DNA of 64,000 nucleotides from Weissella tructae (lineage in GTDB: Bacteria; Bacillota; Bacilli; Lactobacillales; Lactobacillaceae): NCBI RefSeq assembly GCF_000732905.1, contig NZ_CP007588.1, forward strand, positions 310,001 through 374,000. The letters are read 5' to 3'. The position numbers were made by a program, and so were the translations under genes. Each line of letters opens with the position of its first letter. The first letter of the stretch is position 1. The notes under the pieces were generated by a model. It saw nothing but the letters and a program-made list of their open reading frames with translations, was not told where the DNA came from and made no database searches. Shown here one piece after another: positions 1-7,445 of the stretch.

Positions 1-1
1 G

Positions 2-427
2 GCTAAGCGTATTCAAGCGGTGTACGACGTGCCCGCATCAATTATTATGGCGCAAGCAGCATTAGAATCTGATTTTGGTAATTCAGAATTGGGTGCTAAA
101 CATCATAATTTATTCGGTGTTAAGGCTAGCCCAGGTATGGAACAAGTCACATTAACAACCAAGGAATTTGTAGATGGGGAATGGATCACAATACACGCCA
201 ACTTTAGAGAATATCCCGATTGGACCGCATCCATGATTGATCACGCACAGTTGATACGACGTGGTACAACTGATCAGCCAGACCGATACGCGCAGGTAAA
301 TACATCCGGCACATACAAAGATGCAGCAAATGGATTGGTATCAGGTGGGTATGCAACAGACCCTAAATATGCAGATAAATTGATTGCAGTTATTGAAACA
401 TATGACTTAGAGACGTATGATAAATAA
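2..427 (+). CDS. Glucosaminidase-type cell-wall hydrolase, 3' part of gene
   Basis: The reading frame is open to the left edge, so this is the C-terminal part of a larger protein; a GTG at position 20 is in frame but is not taken as the start. The visible part has the lysozyme-like fold typical of GH73 N-acetylglucosaminidases (FlgJ/Acm type): an AQAALESDFG segment carrying the catalytic Glu, then HHNLFGVKA, a YPDW segment and a terminal GGYATDPKYADKL block. Family members cut the glycan strands of peptidoglycan outside the membrane during cell separation. No wall-binding repeats follow the catalytic domain, so any targeting domain must lie upstream of the window. Confidence 0.85.
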   Translation, partial: AKRIQAVYDVPASIIMAQAALESDFGNSELGAKHHNLFGVKASPGMEQVTLTTKEFVDGEWITIHANFREYPDWTASMIDHAQLIRRGTTDQPDRYAQVNTSGTYKDAANGLVSGGYATDPKYADKLIAVIETYDLETYDK

Positions 428-460
428 AAGAAACAAATTCAGAAAGGAGGAGAGCAGACA

Positions 461-1584
461 ATGTCATTTCATTTATTACCAGGCCACACTATTGGAATCA
501 TTAGTAATGATTTAATGGGACAAAACATGGCCCAAAAAGCACATGCCATGGGATTTAATGTTGTTGGATTCAGTGAATATCCAGATACACCGGTAACGTT
601 TGAAGCTGATGAATCATTTATTGGATATGAACAATTAGCTCTCTTCAAAGAAAAAGCAGATATTATAACGTATACGGCACCATGCTGGCACCTGAATTAA
701 CAGACGAGCTAGAAGGCACTGTCTTGCCACAAGGATTAGATCTTGTATCAATTACAGGGGATCATGCAGTTAGTCGTGCGTTTAATGAAGCGTGTGGCTT
801 GAATATCCTACCGTATCGTATTGCGACATCTCTCGATGAGGTGAGTGAAGCAGCACGTATGTTAGGTTATCCGGTTGTTGTAAAACCAATCTTCAAACAT
901 AAGCATCATGATGAAACAGTTATTCTACATGGTGTTTGGGATTTGGGGATGGTCGCACCACTTGTTGATGGTGGTACAATGCTCGTTGAAAATTGGTTAG
1001 AGCCTGTTCGAGAATTCTCAGTGACAGCGATTCGTAGTGAGACTGGGGATGTTAAAGCATTTCCCATTCGAGAAACACAAAAGCAAGCGCAACATTTGCG
1101 TAAAGCATGGACTGTTGATAACCTTGATCATGATTTAATTGAAGCGTTGCAAGAAGTTGTCATACGAATTAGTACGGCATTGGATTATGTGGGAGCTTTC
1201 TCAGTTAACTTCTTCTTTAGTAGTGAAGAGAATTTATACGTCCGTGATATTTTGCCAGGGATTGAAGCAACTGATGCTGTATATGAAGGGATCACATCAA
1301 TCTCTGTTGTAGAACAGCATCTACGAGCCATTACCGGGCAACCACTACAAGCAGTTAAACAGTATGGCGCTGCAATGTATTTGCCAATTACAGCACGTGA
1401 ACGGACGAGTGTGTTATGGAATTGGGGTATCCAGGACAGTTGGGCCATATCCTTTTATCGTCATGATGACGGTATTAAATTAGGCCATGTTAATGTTTTA
1501 GCGACGAATACGGTAGAACTATTACAAAATATTGATGCGACACAAATCTGGACTAACAATCCAGATACAAAAGTTGAGTCGTAA
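461..1584 (+). pseudogene. Diverged PurK-like ATP-grasp gene broken by a frameshift
   Basis: Two consecutive frames, 461-700 and 682-1584, together spell one PurK-like protein (N5-carboxyaminoimidazole ribonucleotide synthase family, purine synthesis). The first begins LLPGHTIGII as PurK does; the second runs to the PurK-like EQHLRAITGQPL. The frame changes near 680, as if one base had been lost. A strong AGAAAGGAGG ribosome site precedes 461, but none is visible before the ATG at 682. Signature residues are also missing: the usual GGGQLG loop reads SNDLMG, the GGYDGKG loop is replaced, and the NEIAPRPHNSGH block reads RDILPGIEATDAV. It was probably already a non-canonical paralogue before the frameshift. 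A sequencing error could mimic the break. Confidence 0.7.
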
Positions 1585-1604
1585 TAAAAATAACTGACGT
1601 AAAT

Positions 1605-1637
1605 AAAAAGGTCCGCAGAATATCTGCGGACCTTTTT
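1605..1637. terminator. Bidirectional terminator
   Basis: An 11-bp perfect stem (AGGTCCGCAGA / TCTGCGGACCT) with a 3-base loop is flanked by A and T runs. It lies between the PurK-like gene and a convergent small gene, so it can serve both strands. Confidence 0.9.
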
Positions 1638-1644
1638 ATTTAAC

Positions 1645-1761
1645 TTAGAAGGCGATTGAAAGAATAGCTAGAAGTGAGCTAACAATCATAATTGCCAACA
1701 TGAATACGACGAAAACCTTGATAATCTTTTGCATTGTTGATTTGCGCTTTTTTGTTGCCAT
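1645..1761 (-). CDS. DUF4044-type single-pass membrane peptide (38 aa)
   Basis: I take the ATG at 1761 because GGAGAT stands a few bases upstream; the longer open frame to 1839 has no ribosome site. The 38-residue product starts with a basic MATKKRKSTMQK segment followed by one hydrophobic helix of about 22 residues. This is the layout of the small DUF4044 family common in lactic acid bacteria. Its function is unknown; the sequence shows only a short basic cytoplasmic end and one membrane anchor. It is convergent with the PurK-like gene and shares its terminator. Confidence 0.7.
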   Translation of the reverse strand: MATKKRKSTMQKIIKVFVVFMLAIMIVSSLLAILSIAF

Positions 1762-1897
1762 GTTAATTATATCTCCAATTGTTTTATGGTTATTTAATAG
1801 TATAGCAAATATTTTCATTAGATTGGGAAGATAGAACACGTATAATTAAATTTAACGATATTTAGTAAAAAAACACTTATTAATTCGAGGTGAATAT

Positions 1898-2320
1898 ATG
1901 TATAAGTCAGTAGAGATATTAAAAGCATGTCTTGATATGTCTTTTGATAATGTTGAAATCATCGAAGAAAAACAAAATGCTGCTTATGAAGGGTTTTATA
2001 TCCCGAAATTAAATGTTCGAAGTCGTTTAGCCAAACAAACGCCTAAGAAGGCAGGTTTCTTTGTTACGCATTATGTGGCAGACGGGGATGGTAATCGACC
2101 ATATACTGTGAAAGAAACATTAAACATGTTAGCCATCTGTATTCCTGATGAGGGTGCATTTCTATTTCCAAAAGAAATTTTAATGGAAAAGAAAATCATT
2201 ACAACAAGTGTTATAGGTAAAATGGGATTCAGAGTCTACTTGCCAACAGAGATGGCATTAAATGCTTCGGCTCAGAAAACGCAAGCGTGGCAGGCTAAAT
2301 ATTACTATAGTGTCCGTTAG
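1898..2320 (+). CDS. MepB-family protein
   Basis: This 140-residue soluble protein resembles the MepB family, named from the staphylococcal mepRAB locus. Matching landmarks are RLAKQTPKKAGFFVTHYV, a FLFPKEILMEKKIIT segment and a GFRVYLP...Q..WQ end. No biochemical role is established for the family. A GAGGTG ribosome site precedes the ATG. It is monocistronic, with no mepA-like MATE pump or mepR regulator beside it, so a link to multidrug export is not supported here. Confidence 0.7.
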   Translation: MYKSVEILKACLDMSFDNVEIIEEKQNAAYEGFYIPKLNVRSRLAKQTPKKAGFFVTHYVADGDGNRPYTVKETLNMLAICIPDEGAFLFPKEILMEKKIITTSVIGKMGFRVYLPTEMALNASAQKTQAWQAKYYYSVR

Positions 2321-2447
2321 AAAACTGATATATTCAGGACGGCAAATAATCGACAAAATTTTAATCGTTATTTTTCATGATTTTTAAAAAGTACCTTAAA
2401 AACTCTAAGATTAGCGATGCAACATGGCTCAGTCTTAAGGCTTGATA

Positions 2448-2456
2448 TGGTATAAT
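2448..2456 (+). promoter_or_regulatory. Extended -10 promoter for the DUF3397 operon
   Basis: TGGTATAAT is a perfect extended -10 element 33 bases before the DUF3397 start. No good -35 box is visible, which is tolerated in extended -10 promoters. Confidence 0.65.
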
Positions 2457-2488
2457 GACGCATAATACTTACAAAAGGAAGTGGCAGT

Positions 2489-2851
2489 ATGGCAACAATC
2501 GTCGCATGGCCAATAACCATTGTTATAACACTTGTTCTATGGGGTGTTTTATGGGGATCAAAGCGATTCTTTCTACAAAGTTCTTGGCCTAAATGGGTAG
2601 AACCTGTGGACATAGCAACTGTTGTGGCATGGTGGAGTATTCAAAGCATCTCATATCAAAATTGGGGCCATTCATTTTTGTTACCACTATTATTGATGTT
2701 GGTATTATGGGGAATTGCCATAGCACTATATCAAACATTTTTGGGTCAAAATTTCACGTTGCAACGTTTTGGACGTCAATGGTTCCGAATCATGAATATC
2801 ACAACAATGAGTTTAGTAGTTATCTTGGCCTTGCTGAGTTGGTTACTTTAA
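2489..2851 (+). CDS. DUF3397 family membrane protein
   Basis: This 120-residue protein consists of four hydrophobic helices with short loops and fits the DUF3397 family, found in lactic acid bacteria and often near mraZ or housekeeping genes. Function is unknown. It has a good AAAGGAAG ribosome site and is the first gene after an extended -10 promoter. A cold-shock gene follows 18 bases after its stop, so the two are probably co-transcribed. Confidence 0.7.
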   Translation: MATIVAWPITIVITLVLWGVLWGSKRFFLQSSWPKWVEPVDIATVVAWWSIQSISYQNWGHSFLLPLLLMLVLWGIAIALYQTFLGQNFTLQRFGRQWFRIMNITTMSLVVILALLSWLL

Positions 2852-2869
2852 TTAATAAGGAGACATCAC

Positions 2870-3079
2870 ATGGAAAAAGTTTTAGGAACAGTTAAGAGCT
2901 GGGATAAAGGGTTTGGTTTTATTGAAATTAAAGGTGAACCAGATGTCTTTGTACATTACACACAAATCGAAACGCAAAATGTTCGTCGTTTGACTGAAGG
3001 GCAACAAGTTGCGCTAATGGTTGTACAAGGACTACGTGGACCACAAGCAACTGGTGTGGAAGTGATTAACGAAGCATAG
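2870..3079 (+). CDS. Cold-shock family single-stranded nucleic-acid binding protein
   Basis: At 69 residues this is one complete cold-shock domain. RNP1 is present as KGFGFIEI (residues 13-20) and RNP2 as DVFVHY (25-30), the aromatic surface that binds single-stranded RNA or DNA. Family members melt RNA secondary structure and can act as antiterminators or RNA chaperones. It lies inside an operon and has no long cspA-like 5' leader, so housekeeping rather than classical cold induction is likely. Loop residues (GEPD, ETQNVRR) differ from the common CspA paralogues. Confidence 0.9.
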   Translation: MEKVLGTVKSWDKGFGFIEIKGEPDVFVHYTQIETQNVRRLTEGQQVALMVVQGLRGPQATGVEVINEA

Positions 3080-3089
3080 GAGATACATC

Positions 3090-3644
3090 ATGGATGAACA
3101 ATATCGAGAAGAAGTCATTGCAGAGGCTGTTAAATTTGACGGTAAGATTATCAAAGTAACCCAACAAACGGTGCGTTTACCAAATGGGGCAGAAGCAACG
3201 CGCGATATTGTTTATCACAGTGGTGCAGTAGCCGTGATGGCATTAACATCAGATGACAAAATGATTTTAACGCGTCAATGGCGTGCGCCTATTAAAGCAA
3301 TGTCTTTGGAAATTCCTGCTGGGAAGCTTGATGATCGAGATAAAAAAGACACCTTACATGCGGCAATTCGTGAATTAAATGAAGAAGTACGCATGCAAGC
3401 TGGAAATTGGCAAGAAGTGGCTAATTTTTACACGTCAATTGGTTTTGCCGATGAACATATGACATTGTATCTAGCAACAGACTTATCACCAGTGGATGAT
3501 GAACTTCCGCAAGACGATGATGAGAATCTAGATTTGTTAATGGTCACATTTGATGAAATGACTGAATTATTTAATGCCGGAAAACTTCAAGATGCGAAGA
3601 CGTTAATGGCTTATTTCCATTGGCAAGTGTTGCGCAACAAGTGA
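3090..3644 (+). CDS. nudF: ADP-ribose pyrophosphatase (Nudix hydrolase)
   Basis: This 184-residue Nudix protein carries the Nudix box at about residues 78-100, with the REL..E core of the metal site in AAIRELNEEV. A preceding IPAGKLD segment and the later FYTSIGFADEHMTLYLA block are typical of the NudF/ADP-ribose pyrophosphatase branch. It would hydrolyse ADP-ribose to AMP and ribose 5-phosphate in the cytoplasm. Its stop is 7 bases before the next start, so it is in the same operon as csp and mtnN. Confidence 0.85.
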   Translation: MDEQYREEVIAEAVKFDGKIIKVTQQTVRLPNGAEATRDIVYHSGAVAVMALTSDDKMILTRQWRAPIKAMSLEIPAGKLDDRDKKDTLHAAIRELNEEVRMQAGNWQEVANFYTSIGFADEHMTLYLATDLSPVDDELPQDDDENLDLLMVTFDEMTELFNAGKLQDAKTLMAYFHWQVLRNK

Positions 3645-3651
3645 GGTTAGC

Positions 3652-3912
3652 ATGAATACACTAAAGATATGGTGGCAAAAGATTCGTCCAATGAAGAAAC
3701 GGGCGCAAGCTGAGATGCCAGAAATTAATGGACGACCGATCACACGCGCTGAATATCGGTTGAGTGGTAAAGGTCGTTATGAATTAGATCAACAAACAGG
3801 TAAGCTAACTGTTGAAGGGAAAACAAATCGATTGAAGCATCGTTTGAACCTTGCGATGGTGTGGTTAGTTGTTTTAATTATTATTGTTTATATTTTGTTA
3901 TTTACGTTATAG
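3652..3912 (+). CDS. Small protein with C-terminal membrane helix, function unknown
   Basis: I do not recognise a named family for this 86-residue product. It has a basic N-terminal half (KKRAQAEMPEINGRPITRAEYRLSGKGRYELD) and a single C-terminal hydrophobic helix at about residues 66-85, so it is probably tail-anchored with its N-terminus inside. It sits between nudF and mtnN with tight spacing (7 and 12 bases) and its own ribosome site, which supports translation in the operon. Confidence 0.65.
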   Translation: MNTLKIWWQKIRPMKKRAQAEMPEINGRPITRAEYRLSGKGRYELDQQTGKLTVEGKTNRLKHRLNLAMVWLVVLIIIVYILLFTL

Positions 3913-3924
3913 GAGAAAATAAGA

Positions 3925-4614
3925 ATGCGTTACGGTGTTATTAATGCGATGCAAGAAGAAAAGTTAGCATTGTTAGAAGCAATGACTGACATGGTTAAAG
4001 TAGAAAAAGGGTTGAAGGAATTTTACACAGGTAAAATTGGATCAACTGAAGTTGTTGTTGTAGAATCTGGAATTGGTAAGGTCGAAGCTGCGATTACAAC
4101 AACATTGTTGATTAATGAATTTGATGTTGATGCTGTGATTAACTCAGGATCAGCAGGTGCCTTGGGTGCAGATTTGCGTATTGGAGACATCGTCATTGCT
4201 GATAACTTAGCTTATGGGGATGCTGATGCACGTGCATTCGGTTATGCCTATGGTCAAGTACCACAACAACCAGCGACATTTGTACCAGATGAAGCATTGG
4301 CTTCTGCAATGGCTGATGAATTTGCTAAGAAGGCAACAGGAAAGCTATATCGTGGATTGATTTTGACGTCTGATTCATTTATTGCTGGTCCAGAACAAAA
4401 GGATGTTTTGTTGGGACACTTCCCTGAAGCAATGTCTGCAGAAATGGAAGGGGCAGCGATTGCGCAAGTAGCAACAACTTACAACAAGCCATTTGCTGTT
4501 GTTCGTGCTATTTCAGACAATGCTAACGGTGAAGCAGGACCAACATTTGATGAATTCATTGTAGATGCGGGACGTCAATCTGCAGAAGTATTGATTCATT
4601 TTTTTAACAAGTAA
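3925..4614 (+). CDS. mtnN: 5'-methylthioadenosine/S-adenosylhomocysteine nucleosidase
   Basis: The 229-residue length and fold are those of MTA/SAH nucleosidase. It cleaves adenine from methylthioadenosine and S-adenosylhomocysteine in methionine salvage and methyl-cycle detoxification. Visible signatures are NAMQEE at the N-terminus with the catalytic Glu near residue 12, the SGSAGAL phosphate loop (74-80), SAEMEGAA (171-178) for ribose binding, and the catalytic Asp in ISDNA (near 198). GGAGA precedes the ATG. It is the fifth gene of the operon starting at 2489. Confidence 0.95.
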   Translation: MRYGVINAMQEEKLALLEAMTDMVKVEKGLKEFYTGKIGSTEVVVVESGIGKVEAAITTTLLINEFDVDAVINSGSAGALGADLRIGDIVIADNLAYGDADARAFGYAYGQVPQQPATFVPDEALASAMADEFAKKATGKLYRGLILTSDSFIAGPEQKDVLLGHFPEAMSAEMEGAAIAQVATTYNKPFAVVRAISDNANGEAGPTFDEFIVDAGRQSAEVLIHFFNK

Positions 4615-4656
4615 TTAGATAGGGAAATATAAGCGGGATTTAGGAGGAGTAGAGTT

Positions 4657-5001
4657 ATGGCTTTTGAAACAACAGTTACTATTGCAGGGGACAATCAAAC
4701 ATATGTTTTTAATCCAAAGATGCGTAAGTATGCATTAACTGATTTGGGGTTTGTAACAAACAATGCTGGCACATATGTCATGGAACGTGCGTTGCAACCA
4801 ATGAAGGGACTACAAGCATCTATCAAGTTAAAGGTTATGGTGGATAAGAACCTAACTGGTATTAAGATTAAGACGCTAAATCCAGCGGGAACAGATCGTG
4901 TAGATATTTTTAAAATCTCAGACAATGAAGAAATGGTTGAATTGTACCATTACTATTTGAACGAATTAGTTGCACGTGAAGTAATGACGATTGCAGATTA
5001 A
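4657..5001 (+). CDS. DUF1831 family protein
   Basis: This 114-residue protein matches DUF1831, a small lactobacillal family often encoded between mtnN and a cysteine desulfurase gene. It has no catalytic motif I can name and no membrane segment. It starts after a strong AGGAGG ribosome site 42 bases beyond mtnN. A terminator follows directly, so the usual cysteine desulfurase partner is not part of this operon here. Any sulfur-metabolism role is only inferred from gene order in relatives. Confidence 0.7.
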   Translation: MAFETTVTIAGDNQTYVFNPKMRKYALTDLGFVTNNAGTYVMERALQPMKGLQASIKLKVMVDKNLTGIKIKTLNPAGTDRVDIFKISDNEEMVELYHYYLNELVAREVMTIAD

Positions 5002-5007
5002 TCTAAT

Positions 5008-5045
5008 AAAAGGAGCGTAAATACAGATGTATTTACGCTCCTTTT
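5008..5045 (+). terminator. Terminator of the mtnN operon
   Basis: A 16-bp stem (AAAAGGAGCGTAAATA with its complement) and a 6-base loop ends in a T-rich tract directly after the DUF1831 gene. Confidence 0.95.
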
Positions 5046-5143
5046 ATTTTAAATGTCGTCTTTGCTTACTTTTTCTCTTAATTTTTTACTGAAATGATTT
5101 AGAATAAATTAAGAAAGATAAGAAAAGGTCTAGACCGTGTAAG

Positions 5144-5173
5144 TTAAGCTAGGCTAAATGCTAGGATTATACT
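5144..5173 (+). promoter_or_regulatory. Promoter of the LysM protein gene
   Basis: TTAAGC and TATACT are separated by 18 bases, about 85 bases upstream of the ATG. A perfect palindrome GGTCTAGACC at 5127-5136 lies just upstream and could be a regulator site. Confidence 0.5.
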
Positions 5174-5258
5174 GGTATGAATTTTTAAAATGCTATAAAT
5201 GTCGATGAACAGAACGTTAGCTCAATATCTTATAGGTAGGCGAAGGAGAAAAGTTCAA

Positions 5259-6239
5259 ATGAATAAAAAGTTGATGTCCACAGTAACGATTGCAGGATTA
5301 GCAACACTTGGGGGTGTTGTGGATGCCTCAGCAGATACTAAGTATACTATTGAAAAGGGAGATACATTGTCACATATTGCTTTAGAATATGCGACCACTG
5401 TACGCCAACTAGCAACTGAAAATAAAATTGAAAATCCAGATTTGATCTTTGCAGGAGATACATTGTGGATTAATGGGGTACCTACAAACGTACGCCCAGC
5501 AGCACCACAAGCTAATGTAGCACCTACAAACAATGTTGTGGCACCAAGTACACCTGACGTGCAAAACGTCGTTGTAGAACAAACAACACCACAAACAGAA
5601 GAAAAGGTAACTACAACACCGGAAGTAGAAGAGAAAGCTCCTGAAGCCAACGTAGAAGTCGCTGAACCAGAAACAACACCTGTTGTGGAAGAAGAAGCGA
5701 CAGAAGAACCTACTAAGGACGTGGAATCAGAAGTAGTTGTTGAAGAAGAACCTGCTGTTGAAGAAGTACAAACGCCAGTTCAACCAGAAACACCAAAAGC
5801 TGTCGAAGTGCCTAAGGCTGTTGAAGCGCCAAAGCCGGTAGCACCTAAAGCTGTAGAAGTACCTAAGGCTGTTGAAACACCAAAGCCAATTGAAATTGTA
5901 CAACCACAAGTACAAGAAAAGAAGCAACCGGTAACGCCAGTAGCACCAAAGCCACAAACACCGGCACAACCACAAGTAAACCAAAACTTGTCTGTTTACG
6001 ATCGTTTCTTGAACGCAGGTGGAACTGCAGCTATGTGGACACACATTGTGATGCCTGAATCAGGTGGAAACCCAAATGCATTGTCACCAAATGGTTACCG
6101 TGGACTTGGACAAACCAAAGAAGCTTGGGGAGTTGGATCAGTTGAAGAACAAACTGCGGGGATGCTAAACTATGCATCACAACGTTATGGTTCTATTGCT
6201 GGCGCAATCTCATTCCGCTTGGCTAATGGTTGGTGGTAA
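5259..6239 (+). CDS. Secreted LysM protein with transglycosylase-like C-terminus (Apf type)
   Basis: I start at the ATG at 5259, which has GAAGGAG upstream; the in-frame ATG at 5199 has none. The 326-residue product has a signal peptide (probable cut after ASA, residue 25) and one LysM domain at about 28-72 for peptidoglycan binding. A long Pro/Glu/Val-rich spacer holds two copies of a 17-residue KAVEVPKAVE-PKP repeat (51-bp period, nt 5796-5897). The last 85 residues contain the HIVMPESGGNPNA catalytic-Glu region, GLGQTKEAWG and a terminal ANGWW. This resembles aggregation-promoting-factor/Sle-type wall proteins of lactobacilli. It is monocistronic. Confidence 0.85.
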   Translation: MNKKLMSTVTIAGLATLGGVVDASADTKYTIEKGDTLSHIALEYATTVRQLATENKIENPDLIFAGDTLWINGVPTNVRPAAPQANVAPTNNVVAPSTPDVQNVVVEQTTPQTEEKVTTTPEVEEKAPEANVEVAEPETTPVVEEEATEEPTKDVESEVVVEEEPAVEEVQTPVQPETPKAVEVPKAVEAPKPVAPKAVEVPKAVETPKPIEIVQPQVQEKKQPVTPVAPKPQTPAQPQVNQNLSVYDRFLNAGGTAAMWTHIVMPESGGNPNALSPNGYRGLGQTKEAWGVGSVEEQTAGMLNYASQRYGSIAGAISFRLANGWW

Positions 6240-6291
6240 TCCGAGTATAGACTTGGGTGATATCGTCAATGTTTAACATATTGTTTGATTA

Positions 6292-6329
6292 AAAAAGAGT
6301 CGTTCAAAATTTATTGAACGACTCTTTTT
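6292..6329. terminator. Bidirectional terminator between the LysM gene and nrdI
   Basis: A 16-bp inverted repeat (AAAAAGAGTCGTTCAA and complement) with a short AT loop is flanked by A and T runs, and is shared by the two convergent genes. Confidence 0.9.
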
Positions 6330-6367
6330 ACATATATTTTATGATTAAACCTTTTGCTTTAGTTTGT

Positions 6368-6820
6368 TTAAAGTAAATTTTTATCTGTTAGATGTTGAAG
6401 TAAGATGTCGTAAATGCGGGTAACATCTTGAGGCATCCCTCGTAGTTCGAAATCAGCCAACATTGGGACATTATATTTATCGGCATATCGATTAGCGGTC
6501 AAGGTATATTGGATATTGAAGTTTTTATTACCTGATCCAATGACACCAAGAATGTGTCGACCGTTATTACCATAGTCTAGATATTCGCCTAAGGCATTTG
6601 TTAGCGTTTCTTTAACACCATTGTCAATGCCGTTTCCACCATCAAGATATGTGGGAACAAATGCATAATAAGGTGTGGTCTCAAAGTCATCAGGTGTTGC
6701 GTCAGAGATTTCAACTGGGGTGAAAGTTACCTGTCCCTGTTCTGCAGCAAAAGTAGTTAGCCGTTGTACAAATGCTCTAGTGTTTCCTGATTGTGAGATG
6801 TAAAGTAGACGAATTTCCAT
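6368..6820 (-). CDS. nrdI: NrdI flavodoxin-like activator of class Ib ribonucleotide reductase
   Basis: This 150-residue flavodoxin-like protein has the FMN phosphate loop SQSGNTRAF (residues 10-18) and the GVIGSGNKNFN segment typical of NrdI. NrdI supplies the oxidant that assembles the Mn(III)2-tyrosyl radical cofactor in NrdF. It is usually in one operon with nrdHEF. Here it is on the opposite strand, separated from nrdH by about 315 bases, so it must have its own promoter in that shared gap. GGGAG precedes the ATG. Confidence 0.92.
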   Translation of the reverse strand: MEIRLLYISQSGNTRAFVQRLTTFAAEQGQVTFTPVEISDATPDDFETTPYYAFVPTYLDGGNGIDNGVKETLTNALGEYLDYGNNGRHILGVIGSGNKNFNIQYTLTANRYADKYNVPMLADFELRGMPQDVTRIYDILLQHLTDKNLL

Positions 6821-7052
6821 GGTGAACTCCCTTAAATATGATACTGTCTACGTTAGAACAAATTCTAAAAAATAACAATCAAATTTTATGCTTTTTTTTG
6901 ATAAAAAAAGCTTGCTAATTGAAAGGAATCGTGGTTTGTAAAAACACCGATTATAACAATGCGTTATCTTTAAAGAGATTGTAATATAAGCTCTAAACGT
7001 TGATTTAAAGCGGTTTCTTTCTAAATTGGTTAAAAAACATCTCGGAATGACC

Positions 7053-7081
7053 TTGCAATGAGTTAGTTAATTAACTATACT
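7053..7081 (+). promoter_or_regulatory. Promoter of nrdHEF
   Basis: TTGCAA and TATACT are spaced 17 bases apart and end 55 bases before nrdH. I do not see a convincing pair of NrdR boxes in the 6821-7136 gap between nrdI and nrdH. Confidence 0.6.
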
Positions 7082-7136
7082 CGATTTACGGCAAAAAACT
7101 GAAAAATAATATAAGTAAATCTAAGGAGAAAATAGA

Positions 7137-7382
7137 ATGAATGAAGTAACAATTTACACAAAAAATCAATGTGTCCAATGTATGATGACAAAGAAGACCT
7201 TGGCACAATATGGTGTTGATTTTGTTGAAAAAAATATTGAAGAAGATCCAGAAGCACTAGCATTTTTGCGTGCAGAAGGTTTCCAAGCAGTACCTGTTTT
7301 GTTTGCAGAAGGAATGGAACCTGTTCAAGGTTTCCGACCTGACGTATTAACAGCCTTGGCAAAGGCACAAGCAGCTATCTAA
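7137..7382 (+). CDS. nrdH: NrdH glutaredoxin-like redoxin
   Basis: This 81-residue thioredoxin-fold protein has the redox motif CVQC at Cys12 and Cys15 and the C-terminal VQGFRPD segment typical of NrdH rather than glutathione-dependent glutaredoxins. It passes electrons, normally from thioredoxin reductase, to the catalytic subunit NrdE encoded downstream. AAGGAG precedes the ATG. nrdE begins 63 bases after its stop, supporting one nrdHEF transcript. Confidence 0.93.
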   Translation: MNEVTIYTKNQCVQCMMTKKTLAQYGVDFVEKNIEEDPEALAFLRAEGFQAVPVLFAEGMEPVQGFRPDVLTALAKAQAAI

Positions 7383-7445
7383 TCAAGATAGACTGTCTCA
7401 AATATTTTAAAATTTAGTATTCATTTAGAAACACGAGGAGAGATC

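Noticed and set aside
680-700. Programmed frameshift in the PurK-like gene
   Set aside because: No slippery heptamer or downstream pseudoknot is visible, and active-site motifs are already lost, so decay is simpler.
5255-6044. Long minus-strand frames opposite the LysM protein
   Set aside because: These are low-complexity shadows of the Pro/Glu/Val-rich spacer.
6821-7136. NrdR boxes in the nrdI-nrdH gap
   Set aside because: I searched for the 16-bp palindromic pattern and found no convincing pair at helical spacing.
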